From Pycnopodia helianthoides (lineage: Eukaryota > Echinodermata > Asteroidea > Forcipulatida > Asteriidae), in assembly GCA_032158295.1 (NCBI GenBank), contig CM063262.1, forward strand, positions 9,929,977 to 9,993,976: 64,000 nucleotides of DNA. The letters are read 5' to 3'. The position numbers and the translations under genes were made by a program. This document shows, one piece after another, positions 42,472-52,995 of this stretch (positions are counted from its first letter, which is position 1; each line of letters opens with the position of its first letter). The notes below the pieces were generated by a model, which was given only the letters and a program-made list of their open reading frames with translations, was not told the origin of the DNA and ran no database searches.

Positions 42472-42865
42472 TTAAAGGAACATTACAGAATTGATTTTTG
42501 CTAACAAAACAGTTGCTGGCAGTGTAAGCACTTTATGTAATCCACCATATACATAAACTGGCAAACCTGTAGAAGTTTGAGATCGATCGGCCATCTGGGT
42601 CACGAGAAAATAGTGAAAAACCGATTACACATTTGCATGACATCATATAGATTCAACAAATGAATAAAACGCTCACTGAGCGATAAACTCAAATCGGAAA
42701 ATTCGTTTATTCATTTCTCATTAAATATGGCATTTCAGACCGAAATATTTCAAGGGATGTTTTCCACTATCATCATCATTAGACCGTGTAAGTTTTATGT
42801 AAATCTGTGATCAAAAAGTATATTTTACAAGTTTGTTTCTTACAAATTCTGTAATGTTCCTTTAA
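42472..42865 (+). mobile_element. TTAA-bounded family A copy
   Basis: A 394-bp copy in the intergenic region, both termini intact. Confidence 0.92.
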
Positions 42866-43723
42866 CAAGTAACAGGAAAGGGAGGTCATCAGGTCTTATT
42901 CTCTGATTTTCATCGTTATTTTGTTGAACAGGTTTTACTTCCTTACTATTAATCACATAGTATTGCATTCCCAACAACATATGCAATTTCCATGGCCATA
43001 AACTATACGTTAAACTAAAATAATTGACAAAACAAAATCCCGCCAACGTAAAACTCTACCTCGTTGTGGTTCCGGAAGTTCGAGGTGCGTATAAACGGCG
43101 CATAATCTAAAATTCAAATCTGTCTGCTTGGGTCAAATCGGACCAAGCTAAAACAAAACTCATTCTGCGGGTTTCCAGGCACTTACTGGCAAAACTGTCA
43201 AAAAACATAATTTTAGTCATGTTTTGGTGTACGGTAAAAATTATTCAAAAATTAATCATCCCTAAAAGGAACGTCAAATGCACAAAAAGATGACATAATG
43301 AAAAGCAATAATGTACAAACAACATGTATCCAAATTCCGATAGTATTGGAGTTATCAAGGTGAGTAAAGTCAACAAAACGAAAACAGTGGGTGGTTATTA
43401 TCGAGTCACAGCATTCCCAAACCTGACGTTCCAAGAATTGTTTTTATTTTTGGGTTATTCCACCTTAATCATGTATGCGTGGGGGAGGGGGGTGTCCGCC
43501 CTTTGAATCTGAAGACTTGAACAAAAGGGATCCGAGTGTTTTGACAGAGTAGGGATAACATCACCTTGCTTCCGTAAACAAAACCAGTAAGCTATTTTGA
43601 GATGGACACAATACAATGACACAATTAGGTTTGAGTCAATGTGTATGTAACACCCACACCAAACAGTGCTTTCATTATGCCACCAAACCTCAAGATATGG
43701 TGGACACAATAATATGGCACTAT

Positions 43724-44118
43724 TAAAGGAACATTACAGAATTGGTTTTTGCTAACAAAACAGTTGCTGGCAGTGTAAGCGCTTTATGTAATCCACCATT
43801 ATACATAAACTGACAAACCTGTAGAAGTTTGAGATCGGTCGGCCATCGGGGTCACGAGAAAATAGTGAAAAACCGATTACACATTTGCATTCAAATCATA
43901 TAGGTTCCAAAAATGAATAAAACGCTCACTGAGCGATAAACTCCAATCGGAAAATTCGTTTATTCATTTCTCATCAAATATGGCATTTCAGACAGAAATA
44001 TTTCAAGGGATGTTTTCTACTATCATCATCATTAGACCGTGTAAGTTTTATGTAAATCTGTGGTCAAAAAGTACATTTTACAAGTTTTTTTCTTACCAAT
44101 TCTGTAATGTTTCTTTAA
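43724..44118 (+). mobile_element. TTAA-bounded family A copy
   Basis: A 395-bp copy, slightly drifted right end (GTAATGTTTCTTTAA). Confidence 0.92.
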
Positions 44119-44324
44119 GTTTGGGAAAATTATACACCCAAACCAAACAGTGAACTACTGTAGTGTTCGTCATACATCAAAAAAGCTATAATGGAGATGT
44201 CACAGCTAAAAACTAAGTCCAAACAATGGGAGAACAAAGGGAAGTCCCTTGATTTACGTGGTCAACATGCACTCAACAAACGTGTCTTGCAAAACAAGGA
44301 CTAGACGAATGATTAACAACTATA

Positions 44325-44580
44325 CACATACATCGTTATGTTATGCATATTTTGGAATACACCAAGTGAGGATACTGGTCTACTACTGTGAGGCCTAAAA
44401 GCAATTTGAGTCTGAGAAAGGCTTCTGACATCTGAAAGCACATTAAACAACAAGGGTGTTTTTACTTTGATTATTTTGTTGCAACTTCGATGACCAATAA
44501 TTGAGCCAAAATTTATACAGGTTACACTAAGTGAGGACACTGGTGTCTGCCAATTACCAATAAGTATACCCTGCCTTTAA
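44325..44580 (-). mobile_element. Partial family B element
   Basis: Inverse, rearranged copy ending TATACCCTGCCTTTAA. The ACCAAGTGAGGATACTGGTC segment occurs at one side and a related one at the other. Confidence 0.6.
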
Positions 44581-46022
44581 AAGACAAGCTTTATTTAAAA
44601 AACATATTTTAACAACCCGCTCGTCTCGAATGAACTCTGCATCGTGCGAGAATCAGGATCATCGCTGGACCAAAAATGTTATCAGTTTTAGACGGACGTG
44701 CGTGGTCGATCCCCTTGTTTGCACTTCGCGTTAAATATTAACAAGTCTGTTTGATTTGTGCAATAAACCTACGCGTACTTTTTCACGGGGTCAAATTAAT
44801 TCAAAAACTAAGGTTATCTTTGTTAGATTTGCAAGCCGTGCCTCACTTCCGCTGGTTAGCCCAGCAAATAGGAGATTCGTACCCTGTGAGTAAAGCACAC
44901 ACTGTGAACCTGAGAACAAGTTCGTCTGACAATAAGGGTCATAGGATGGCCCTGTTCGAAACAACGCGTTGGGCTAATTGGGCTTGGGCTAATTTAGCCC
45001 GAACATCTGTCGTCACACTTCGAGGCTTGTGTTTTACACCAGAGACCGGCTTCGAGCGTTTGGAGGAGTCCTGGCACACGCACCTTTGACCTCGCCTCCC
45101 ATTGCGGTCCTGCAGCTAAAGACAGGGGACCAGTATAGCAGTGACCATAATTTTGATTAATAGACCGGTGCCTGTCCTTATTCTTGGGGATAAGGACAGG
45201 GGACCATTCTAGGGCTAATTGGGCTTGGACTCTGTCTGCCTGTTGTGAAACCCCGCCGAAAGCGCACGTTTTCCAAATAAATGACGCATGGCTGTGTCTT
45301 GAGAGAGTTGCGGCATGGCGGGGACCAATTTTCTTTGGTCACGTGGTTGCTGGACGCCATTTTCGGTCCAACTGCAGCACAATCCAATGTGCAGTCGGGG
45401 GTGCGTTCCACTTGCGCAAACGTTGCCAACGTTTCCGCACGTTTGCCAACAATTTCGAGTGGAACGAGTTGTGCGCCGCCAACGTTGGCGAACGTTAGCA
45501 CCCATAGGCGAACGCACTTCTGAGGTGTTGGTGTGGAATATAAAAATGGCGGACAGTATAGTAAGATAAACGAAATGTAAGCAGACGACACAATGGTCCC
45601 GGGAGTTCAAATGCGTGCGAGACTTGCACGGTCTATTGCCACACTGATTTGTATTATGACGTCACACTTTGCTTAGCAATAAAGAGTGATTTACTGCTAA
45701 GATTAATCTATGTCTTCAATCAAATCGAACCCTGGTTTTTTCTAATGTGTTATTCGACACACAGTTGCATTGGAAGTGCCCGGTGTGGGGTCCGCCAAAG
45801 AAGCCCAGAAGTCGACAATTTGAACAAGACGGGTGAATTACATAAATAGAACATTACATGAATGTACACCCATGATATTACCTATATGCCTACTGCCCTT
45901 CTAGTTTCCCATGTGGCTTCCTACCAAATGGAATGTTTTCATTCTGTATCTGGGTAAAAGTCATGTTTCCTGCTCATCATTAAAGGGAAACTTTGCCTTG
46001 AGTTGAATTTGAATTTGTTTTT

Positions 46023-46416
46023 TTAAGGATCATTACAGAATTGGTAAGAAACAAACTTGTAAAATATACTTTTTGATCACAGATTTACATCAAACTTACA
46101 CGGTCTAATGATGATGATAGTAGAAAACATCCCTTGAAATATTTCTGTCTGAAATGCCAGTTTTGATGAGAAATGAATAAACTAGTTTTTCGATTGGAGT
46201 TTATCGCTCAGTGAGCGTTTTATTCATCTGTTGAACCTAATATGATTTCTTGCAAATGTGTAGTCGGTTTTTCACTATTTTCTCGTGACCCAGAGGGGCG
46301 ATCGATCTCAAACTTCTACAGGTTTGTCAGTTTATGTATATGTTGGATTACATAAAGTGCTTACACTGCCAGCAACTGTTTTGTTAGCCAAAACCAATTC
46401 TGTAATGTTCCTTTAA
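46023..46416 (-). mobile_element. TTAA-bounded family A copy
   Basis: A 394-bp inverse copy. The left end reads TTAAGGATCATTACAG. Confidence 0.92.
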
Positions 46417-46901
46417 ACATGAAATATACAAACAGGCTGATGGGACACGCTCAACACTTATGCCATCACGAAACCTTGTTTCACCACCCATTGTCTAGTT
46501 TAGCCCGGAACTATGTCGCACGTTTACATTTAGTACATGTGTACACCATGCCCCTGCTGATGCGGGTTAAAGTATAGTGTTGTTTGGATGAACTTTCACT
46601 TTAATTGTTTAAGGTGTATCGTACCTAATAATATCCTATCTATGTGGAAGCAGGGACACTAAATACATAAACATTTGAACTCTGTTTTTTAGTTTTGCCT
46701 TTCATTTGATTACCACCTTTACTTACACTGAAAGGCATGACTCTCTCTTTGTAGGCCAAGGGTTGGAGAGGCAGCCCTGGTCTGTGCGTTTTTTGGTTTC
46801 TCTTTTTTTTTCTTGACCGTAGCTTCTTATCGCAAGTTGTCGCATCTCTATCAATGGGCCTTTCTATCAATGGACCTTTCTAGCCCGAGTTTTTGCCAAC
46901 C

Positions 46902-47193
46902 AGTAAAAGTAGAATACAATGATCCACACAAAATATGCCTCGAAGTTGCGTGGTTTTCCTTGAACTTTGTGAACTAACACGGTCGGCCATTTTGTAGAGT
47001 CAAAAGTTTGACTGCATAATGGCCGACTGTGTTAGTTCACAATGCAAAAGGAAAACCGTGCAATTTCGAGGCAGTGTGAATCATTGTATCTTTTAAAAAC
47101 ATCTTTCGAACCATATGCATTTTATAACAAACGGTTTACAAACGCTTTTTATAGACCAACTCGGCCGATACAAGGCAACGTGTACCTTTAAAA
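46902..47193. mobile_element. Fold-back element, second copy
   Basis: Same arms (AGTAGAATACAATGATCCAC; GCCTCGAAGTTG / CAATTTCGAGGC; GTGAACTAACACGG / CGTGTTAGTTCAC near centre), with the outer left arm truncated. Confidence 0.8.
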
Positions 47194-48977
47194 TTGTCAC
47201 CATGTTGCTATCGTTTTTCTCGGCAGTCACAGACGCACAAAATGTAAACAGGTCGTTATGTCATACTAAACCCTATACCACACCTATGCTACTTTTTTCC
47301 CCCGATTGGTCTTGCTTCAAGCCAGTTTCTTAAACTGTTCAGCTTAGTCCAATTAAAACAAGGCTTGATAGCGCCCTCTGTGTGTTTTAAATTGCATAAA
47401 AAATAATTGTTGAAAGAATCTGTGGGCATTAATTCATATGACGGTTGTGTGACGTCTTTGTTTGAAACTAGAGAATGGGAATTATATTTACTCCTCCACA
47501 AACAACGAAGCCCTTTTCCTATAAGAATTAATTACATACAGTTTTTCTTACCCTGGACGGAAACTGCCGAAAGAGGGCCATCAAGATGGCGGCGACCGCT
47601 CCAACTCCATTTGATAGTTGTTCCAAGTTTTTCATTTGCGATTTGCTAACAAAAAATGAGTGTTTTGCCCAGTAAGGCAAGTTGCCGCTGGGTTCTCCGT
47701 TCTCCTTTTCCAGTCGATAGACATAGAAATGAAAACGAAACTGTTCATGTTGTGGCGACTGCGGATATAAGCCGTAATTGCCACCGCAGGTCCGAAAGAA
47801 GTGGATCCAATTTTTTAGTCCGAGTGTTGTTTCTTTAAGTCGATGGCGAGTGATTGTGTCTCCATTAGGAATCCATGAAAGAATATAACACAATCACTTT
47901 ACAAACAACAGCACATGGTAGTATACGAGACAAGGGAATTAGCTGTCCGGTGTATTCAATACAATAGTATTACAAATGGCATTCCAAGTCACAAAGCTAC
48001 AAAATGGCGATGCTCTACATCCCGATGTGGTCACCTTGACACACTTTCATGATGGTTCTGCCTTGTCGCGCAAATCCTGCACTTGCGTACACCATTCTCA
48101 GACCCTGCCGAAGTTCTCTGCCTGCTGTCGAACTCAAAGAACATCATCTTCACCTCCATTGATTTAATCAGCAAAATATATTTCTATACATCTAACTAAT
48201 AACGTGTGTGCTGCGTGTGGATGAGTTAAAAAAATCCCTATAGTTAAAGTTGGTGCTGCTGGAGACTGGACTATTCTCCCTTTGCACGGTCAGCCATTTG
48301 CGTGAAGAGCTTCAAATTGGGGACAGCAGTGAATAAAAACATTATATAACTCCGTATTGTCACGGCCATTAAATGACACTTTCATCCAAACAGATACATA
48401 AATACTACACACAAATGAATCATGAAGTCGAGGTTCTACACGCACATGGGGGATCCGCGCAAGTACATCGAATACTGGTGCTGCTGACTATGCTACCTGA
48501 ATATACATTGTATGCACCCTTGCTTTGTGACTAAGTTGCCTAAACTTCTGACTGTGGCCCCTGGATACCAGTGTTTTGAGGTTGGACGTTCTACAGGTGG
48601 ACTGGAATATCAATAATTCCTTTCTGCATCCTTTAAACCTAAGCTTTTGAGTTTTGACGACGACTTCTGGTTTGCAAAGTGTCCATGATTCAAGTTAATT
48701 CCACTAGGATTTTAGTTATTTTGCGTTCATAACGTAAAAGTGACTGCCAATTTCAAGCATGTATTGGCGTTCTTTGTCTGCCCCAAGCACCGATTTTTTG
48801 TTTTTGCAAAAAGTAAAGCCATGAAATGGAGCCGTGTTCGGCAGATTTTGCTTTGATGTGTCAACACAGACAATGGTGATCTTCTCAACTAGATACCACA
48901 TGATAAGAAAGTCATAATTTCCAAACCCATTTCAAAGTTTATTTTTTGCCAAAGAACATTCTCAAAAATGAAATGAA

Positions 48978-49059
48978 CGTAGTCGGCAGGATTCGAACCT
49001 GCGCGGGGAGACCCCAACAGATTTCTAGTCTGTCGCCTTAACCGCTCGGCCACGACTAC
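48978..49059 (-). tRNA. tRNA-Ser (anticodon AGA)
   Basis: An 82-base gene with GTAGTCG/CGACTAC acceptor stem, A box TGGCCGAGCGG, anticodon loop CTAGAAA, a long variable arm GGGGTCTCCCC, B box GGTTCGAATCC and discriminator G. The minus-strand 3' flank has a T run suitable as Pol III terminator. Confidence 0.95.
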
Positions 49060-49142
49060 TCATAAATGTGACGCTTAACTTTCTTGCAATATTCCAACTA
49101 AACCCCAAATCATTGCAGGAAATATCTTTGGTAAAAAAAAGA

Positions 49143-49224
49143 CGTAGTCGGCAGGATTCGAACCTGCGCGGGGAGACCCCAACAGATTTCTAGTCTGTCG
49201 CCTTAACCGCTCGGCCACGACTAC
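49143..49224 (-). tRNA. tRNA-Ser (anticodon AGA), second copy
   Basis: Identical over its length to the copy at 48978, with T8 just after the gene. It lies 165 bases from the first copy and shares its flanking sequence, so the unit duplicated in tandem. Confidence 0.95.
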
Positions 49225-49315
49225 TCATATATGCAACCCTTAACTATCTTGTAATATTCCATTCAACACCAAATCATTGCATTAAATATTTTTGGCGGAA
49301 AAAACAGAAATAAGA

Positions 49316-49397
49316 CGTCAGTCGGCAGGATTCGAACTTGCGCGGGGAGACCCCAACAGATTTCAAGTCTGTCCCTTAACCGCTCGGCCACGACTAC
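49316..49397 (-). pseudogene. Decayed tRNA-Ser copy (anticodon loop reads TGA)
   Basis: Third unit of the tandem array. The loop is CTTGAAA, giving anticodon TGA (still serine), but one base is missing from the D-arm side (AAGGGACAG instead of AAGGCGACAG). An extra base disrupts the acceptor stem 3' strand. Probably non-functional. Confidence 0.75.
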
Positions 49398-49483
49398 CAT
49401 ATCACAGCACTTAACTATCTTGGTAACGTAATTTCAACACCAATTCATTTGCATCAATGACAATGGGAATGGAAAAAATCTAA

Positions 49484-49532
49484 CGTAGTCGGCAGGATTC
49501 GTCTGTCACCTTAACCGCTCGGCCACGACTAC
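49484..49532 (-). pseudogene. Truncated tRNA-Ser copy
   Basis: Both acceptor-stem ends and the A box remain, but about 33 central bases, including anticodon loop and variable arm, are deleted. Fourth unit of the array. Confidence 0.9.
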
Positions 49533-49800
49533 ACATATCACAGCGACAGGAATATCATTAGGTATCGGTAATTTAAGAATCAATTATTTGCATCAATGAC
49601 AAGAGGAAATGGAACAAAAATCCTACAAACACTCATATTTTAAAAGCATTTTATTTTTCCAATGTGCAAAATACAAGCAGCAAATACAGCATAAAATTTC
49701 CATAAACAAGCAAAATTTTAATTATACTTACATTAACCTTCAAGTAATAAAACAGAATGTGCCAAGAATATGACAGCTTGCAATAGATACTTGAACAGTT

Positions 49801-50058
49801 CAAGTCGACACTCTAAACAGTCTTATGTCGACACTGCACTCTTAACCATTTTCAGTCGACACTTTGAACACTATTAAGTTGACACTCTGAACAGTTTTAA
49901 GTTTGACACCCAAAACAGTCTTAGGTTGACACTGCAATCTTAACTATTTTAAGTCGACATCCGAACAGTTTTTCACCTGTTTAGGACACCCAATACCAAA
50001 CAGTTATAAGTCGACACCCTAAAAAGTTTTAAGTCGACACTCTAAACGGTTTTCAGTT
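49801..50058 (-). repeat. Minisatellite, unit about 24 bp
   Basis: A unit like AAGTCGACACTCTAAACAGT recurs about ten times with imperfect copies. Confidence 0.85.
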
Positions 50059-50111
50059 GAATTTTAAACATTGATTGGTGTTGATAATAGGCAGTAGCTA
50101 TGACTAGTAAA

Positions 50112-50363
50112 CTTGCAGGTACAACCCACTAAACTTTCGGGTACAACCAAGTTAACTTGCAAACTTGCGAGTACAACCAAGTAAACTTGCGAGTACAATC
50201 CAAGTTAACCTGCGGGTACAACCAAGTTTTAACTTGCGGGTAAAACCAAGTTAACTTGCGGGTACAACCAAGTTTTAACTTGCGGGTAAAACCAAGTAAA
50301 CTTGCGGGTACAACCAAGTTATTAAGCATTGCGGGTACAACCAAGTTAACTTGCGGGTACGCA
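50112..50363 (-). repeat. Minisatellite, unit about 22 bp
   Basis: AACTTGCGGGTACAACCAAG recurs about ten times. It ends next to a Penelope-like hairpin fragment. The open frame over it is a by-product of the repeat. Confidence 0.85.
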
Positions 50364-50369
50364 TGCAAC

Positions 50370-50432
50370 CGTTCCCCTGAAGACAAGCAGAGTACTGTTC
50401 GAAACGTCAAGACCACAACAGCTCTTTTCAGA
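50370..50432 (+). mobile_element. Penelope-like hairpin fragment, second copy
   Basis: CCCCTGAAGACAAGCAGAGT then GTTCGAAACGTC and TTTTCAGAACC; same order as at 10630-10697 but without the left 11-base arm. Confidence 0.55.
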
Positions 50433-50500
50433 ACCAACACGCCTTCCAAAAAGATCTACACATGGTTAAGTTTAACAGTAATAGTTCCTTCGTAATACGT

Positions 50501-50894
50501 TTAAAGGACATTACAGAATTGGTTTTTGCTAACAAAACAGTTGCTGGCAGTGTAAGCACTTTATGTAATCCACCATTATACATAAACTGACAAACCTGTA
50601 GAAGTTTGAGATCGATCGGCTATCTGGGTCACGACAAAAATAGTGAAAAACCGATTACACATTTGCATGAAATCATATAGATTCAACAAATGAATAAAAC
50701 GCTCACTGAGCGATAAACTCAAATCGGAAAATTCGTTTATTCATTTCTCATTAAATATGGCATTTCAGACCGAAATATTTCAAGGGATGTTTTCACTATC
50801 ATCATCATTAGATCGTGTAAGTTTTATGTAAATCTGTGATCAAAAAATATATTTTACAAGTTTTTTTCTTACCAATTCTGTATTGTGCCTTTAA
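50501..50894 (+). mobile_element. TTAA-bounded family A copy
   Basis: A 394-bp copy. The right end reads TGTATTGTGCCTTTAA. Confidence 0.92.
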
Positions 50895-51678
50895 GTCCCC
50901 TTATAACATTTTTAAGTACAGTCCTACTGTGTCTTTAAAGTTGTGCCTGGGTGATTTTCCAACAGCTGAGATCGTAGCCTTCATAGTTCGCGCTTTACCG
51001 GCGCCCAATAGAATCGAGGTCCGTAGATAGTCGATAAAGACCAAGTAGATATGTTTTATTGCTTTTACTTTACAAATATTTAAAGTACTTGTATACATGA
51101 TTTGCCGATTATCTTCGTCGGTCAATTTCTACCATTACTGCTTCTGAAATGTTCGGAAGCAATCTGTAATCTACAAGAGGTTGGCAGCAGCAAAGTAGAA
51201 TAAACAATTAGGACCAATTAGAATATCAAATTTGTACACTAACGTACAAGGAGAGTTTGTAATAAATTGAACCACAATGGATCACAACAGGAAGAAAGAA
51301 TAGAAAAAAATAAAAATTTAAGCAATATGCTTACAAATACCCAAAACCTCGTAACAAGGATGTGGGCCTAATTTTGAAGGGAAAAATAAGAAGAAAACAA
51401 TAATAATAGTAGTAAATATTTAATACTGATGTTTTTCTTTTCATCTACTTTAGTAAGAACTGTTGGAAATTTGCTGTGTATTTCTTTTAAACTTGTTTTC
51501 AGAAATCCTACGGAGGCTTGAGAATGCCATGCTTCTTATTGAGATAATATTTTAGCCGTCTTGCGGCAAAATATGCCAACTTTATACTAAAGTAGACTTA
51601 AATAAACTAGTTTACTTTTTATTTTCTCGACAAGTGGTGTGCAAGTTTTTCAGCACCGTATAGCTCCGCTTACAATTC

Positions 51679-51684
51679 TTTATT
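51679..51684 (-). promoter_or_regulatory. Candidate polyadenylation signal for tail exon B
   Basis: AATAAA on the minus strand about 455 bases after the stop of tail exon B. Another AATAAA-like site lies near 51617. No other evidence of cleavage is visible. Confidence 0.4.
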
Positions 51685-52137
51685 GAGTGCGGTCTGCCGA
51701 AAAAACACCATTGATATACATGTCCTCTGGTTACTGTCACCTTTAATTGGTGGTGGGGAGGGGGGGGGGTGGAGGGTTGTTGGAAACCGCAAAGCTACTC
51801 GGAGGCTTGCGAGACATCAACGGCACTGCCTGATACAACTAACAGATGGCTGGAATGGTTCCACTTTATCAGAGGGTTTTTGTGTGTGGGCTGTGTTGAC
51901 ACTCACGCTAAGTCATGTGGCAGATTTTGTATGGGCTGGGTATGGTAAAGATTCCTTTTCCCAACCCATACAAAAATACAACCCTGTGAACTGACCCCCA
52001 GTCTCAGATAAGTGGAATGTCCAGTCTATAGGATATCAAGGACGATCAACTCGCTGTGGGCTTTGCAGCCGATACAAACAATGAAATACAAAACTTGTGA
52101 CTCCTGTGCAGGAAAACACGGGGCCCATACCCGGGTT

Positions 52138-52995
52138 TTAAATGAAGTGCTCCCTAACAACTGGTTTTTCGTCGAAATGCTCCAGGGTTTCAAGAGCTGG
52201 AGTTTGACCTTCAGATGGATCCTTGACCTTACCCATATTTACCTTTTGAGCTCCCGGTGGTCCTCTTCTCGCTGGTTTTGGTGGGGGAGTCGGCCATGCC
52301 CCCTCTTGTGGATCTTCGAGGCCAGGTTTCTTAGCGGCAAGTTTGTCACCCTTGGTCGCATCACCGTCTCGTGGTTCTTTGAGGGTAGGTTTCTTCGCGG
52401 CAAGTGTGTCACCCTTGGTCGCATCACCGTCTCGTGGTTCTTTGAGGGTAGGTTTCTTAGCGGCAAGTGTGTCACCCTTGGTCGCATCACCGTCTCGTGG
52501 TTCTTTGAGAGTAGGTTTCTTCGCGGCAAGTGTGTCACCCTTGGTCGCATCACCGTCTCGTGGTTCTTTGAGGGTAGGTTTCTTCGCGGCAAGTGTGTCA
52601 CCCTTGGTCGCATCGCCGTCTCGTGGTTCTTTGAGGATAGGTTTCTTCGCGGCAAGTGTGTCACCCTTGGTCGCATCACCGTCTTGTGGTTCTTTGAAGC
52701 TAAGTTTCTTCACGGCTAGTTTGTCAACCTTGGTCGCATCACTGTCTTGGGGATCTTTAAGGCTAGGTTTTTTCCTATCAAGTTCGTCAACCTTGGTCGC
52801 ATCACCTTTCTGGGCATCGCCCCCGGGCATGACCGGGTTAACGTCCGGCCCTAAGTAGACGTCTCCGACATCGACTTCGCCTTCGGGTCCGTGCGAGACT
52901 ACGTCTGGTATGGAGGGTTTATTAGGAGGATCTACAACGGCTGGAGTGGAGACTATTGTTCCGGACGCTTGCATCTGTATGCCATGGGAGTCTGA
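52138..52995 (-). CDS. Repeat-bearing cytoplasmic tail exon B with stop
   Basis: Entered in phase 0 after GTGGCACAG. It runs 285 codons to TAA at 52140-52138. It begins SDSHGIQMQASGTIVSTPAV, has an acidic stretch EGEVDVGDVYLGP, then eight 21-residue charged repeats, then a proline-rich PPPKPARRGPPGAQ segment and an end at KPVVREHFI. PPPKPARR resembles an SH3-binding motif (inference). The exon is unusually long and GC-rich for this window. I do not recognise the tail as a known domain. Confidence 0.8.
   Translation of the reverse strand, partial: SDSHGIQMQASGTIVSTPAVVDPPNKPSIPDVVSHGPEGEVDVGDVYLGPDVNPVMPGGDAQKGDATKVDELDRKKPSLKDPQDSDATKVDKLAVKKLSFKEPQDGDATKGDTLAAKKPILKEPRDGDATKGDTLAAKKPTLKEPRDGDATKGDTLAAKKPTLKEPRDGDATKGDTLAAKKPTLKEPRDGDATKGDTLAAKKPTLKEPRDGDATKGDKLAAKKPGLEDPQEGAWPTPPPKPARRGPPGAQKVNMGKVKDPSEGQTPALETLEHFDEKPVVREHFI

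Larger units (their letters stand above)
41161..51678. other. Intergenic region between the mesh-like gene and the right-hand gene
   Basis: No protein gene is supported. Contents: promoter area of the mesh-like gene, repeat sequence shared with 33520-33790 (about 41940-42170), TTAA-bounded elements (42472-42865, 43724-44118, 46023-46416, 50501-50894), a partial element (44325-44580), a GC-rich repeated block (about 44950-45540), a fold-back element (46902-47193), the tRNA-Ser array (48978-49532) and two minisatellites (49801-50058, 50112-50363). 47528-47893 has an open frame that I could not connect to any family. Confidence 0.6.

Noticed and set aside
45178..45610. Overlapping open frames on both strands of 80-137 codons
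   Set aside because: Several frames are open at once because the block is GC-rich and repetitive. None shows a domain or splice structure.
47528..47893. Minus-strand open frame of 121 codons
   Set aside because: Composition looks protein-like, but I found no family pattern, no upstream exon and no splice support, and the opposite strand is also open. Left as uncertain.
49801..50363. CRISPR-like appearance of regularly repeated short units
   Set aside because: Units are head to tail without unique spacers, and the genome is clearly eukaryotic.
50129..50449. Minus-strand open frame with repeated YPQV / TRKL words
   Set aside because: Created by the 22-bp minisatellite.
52012..52858. Plus-strand open frames of 235 and 171 codons
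   Set aside because: Antisense shadows of the 63-bp coding repeats, whose length is a multiple of three and keeps all frames open.
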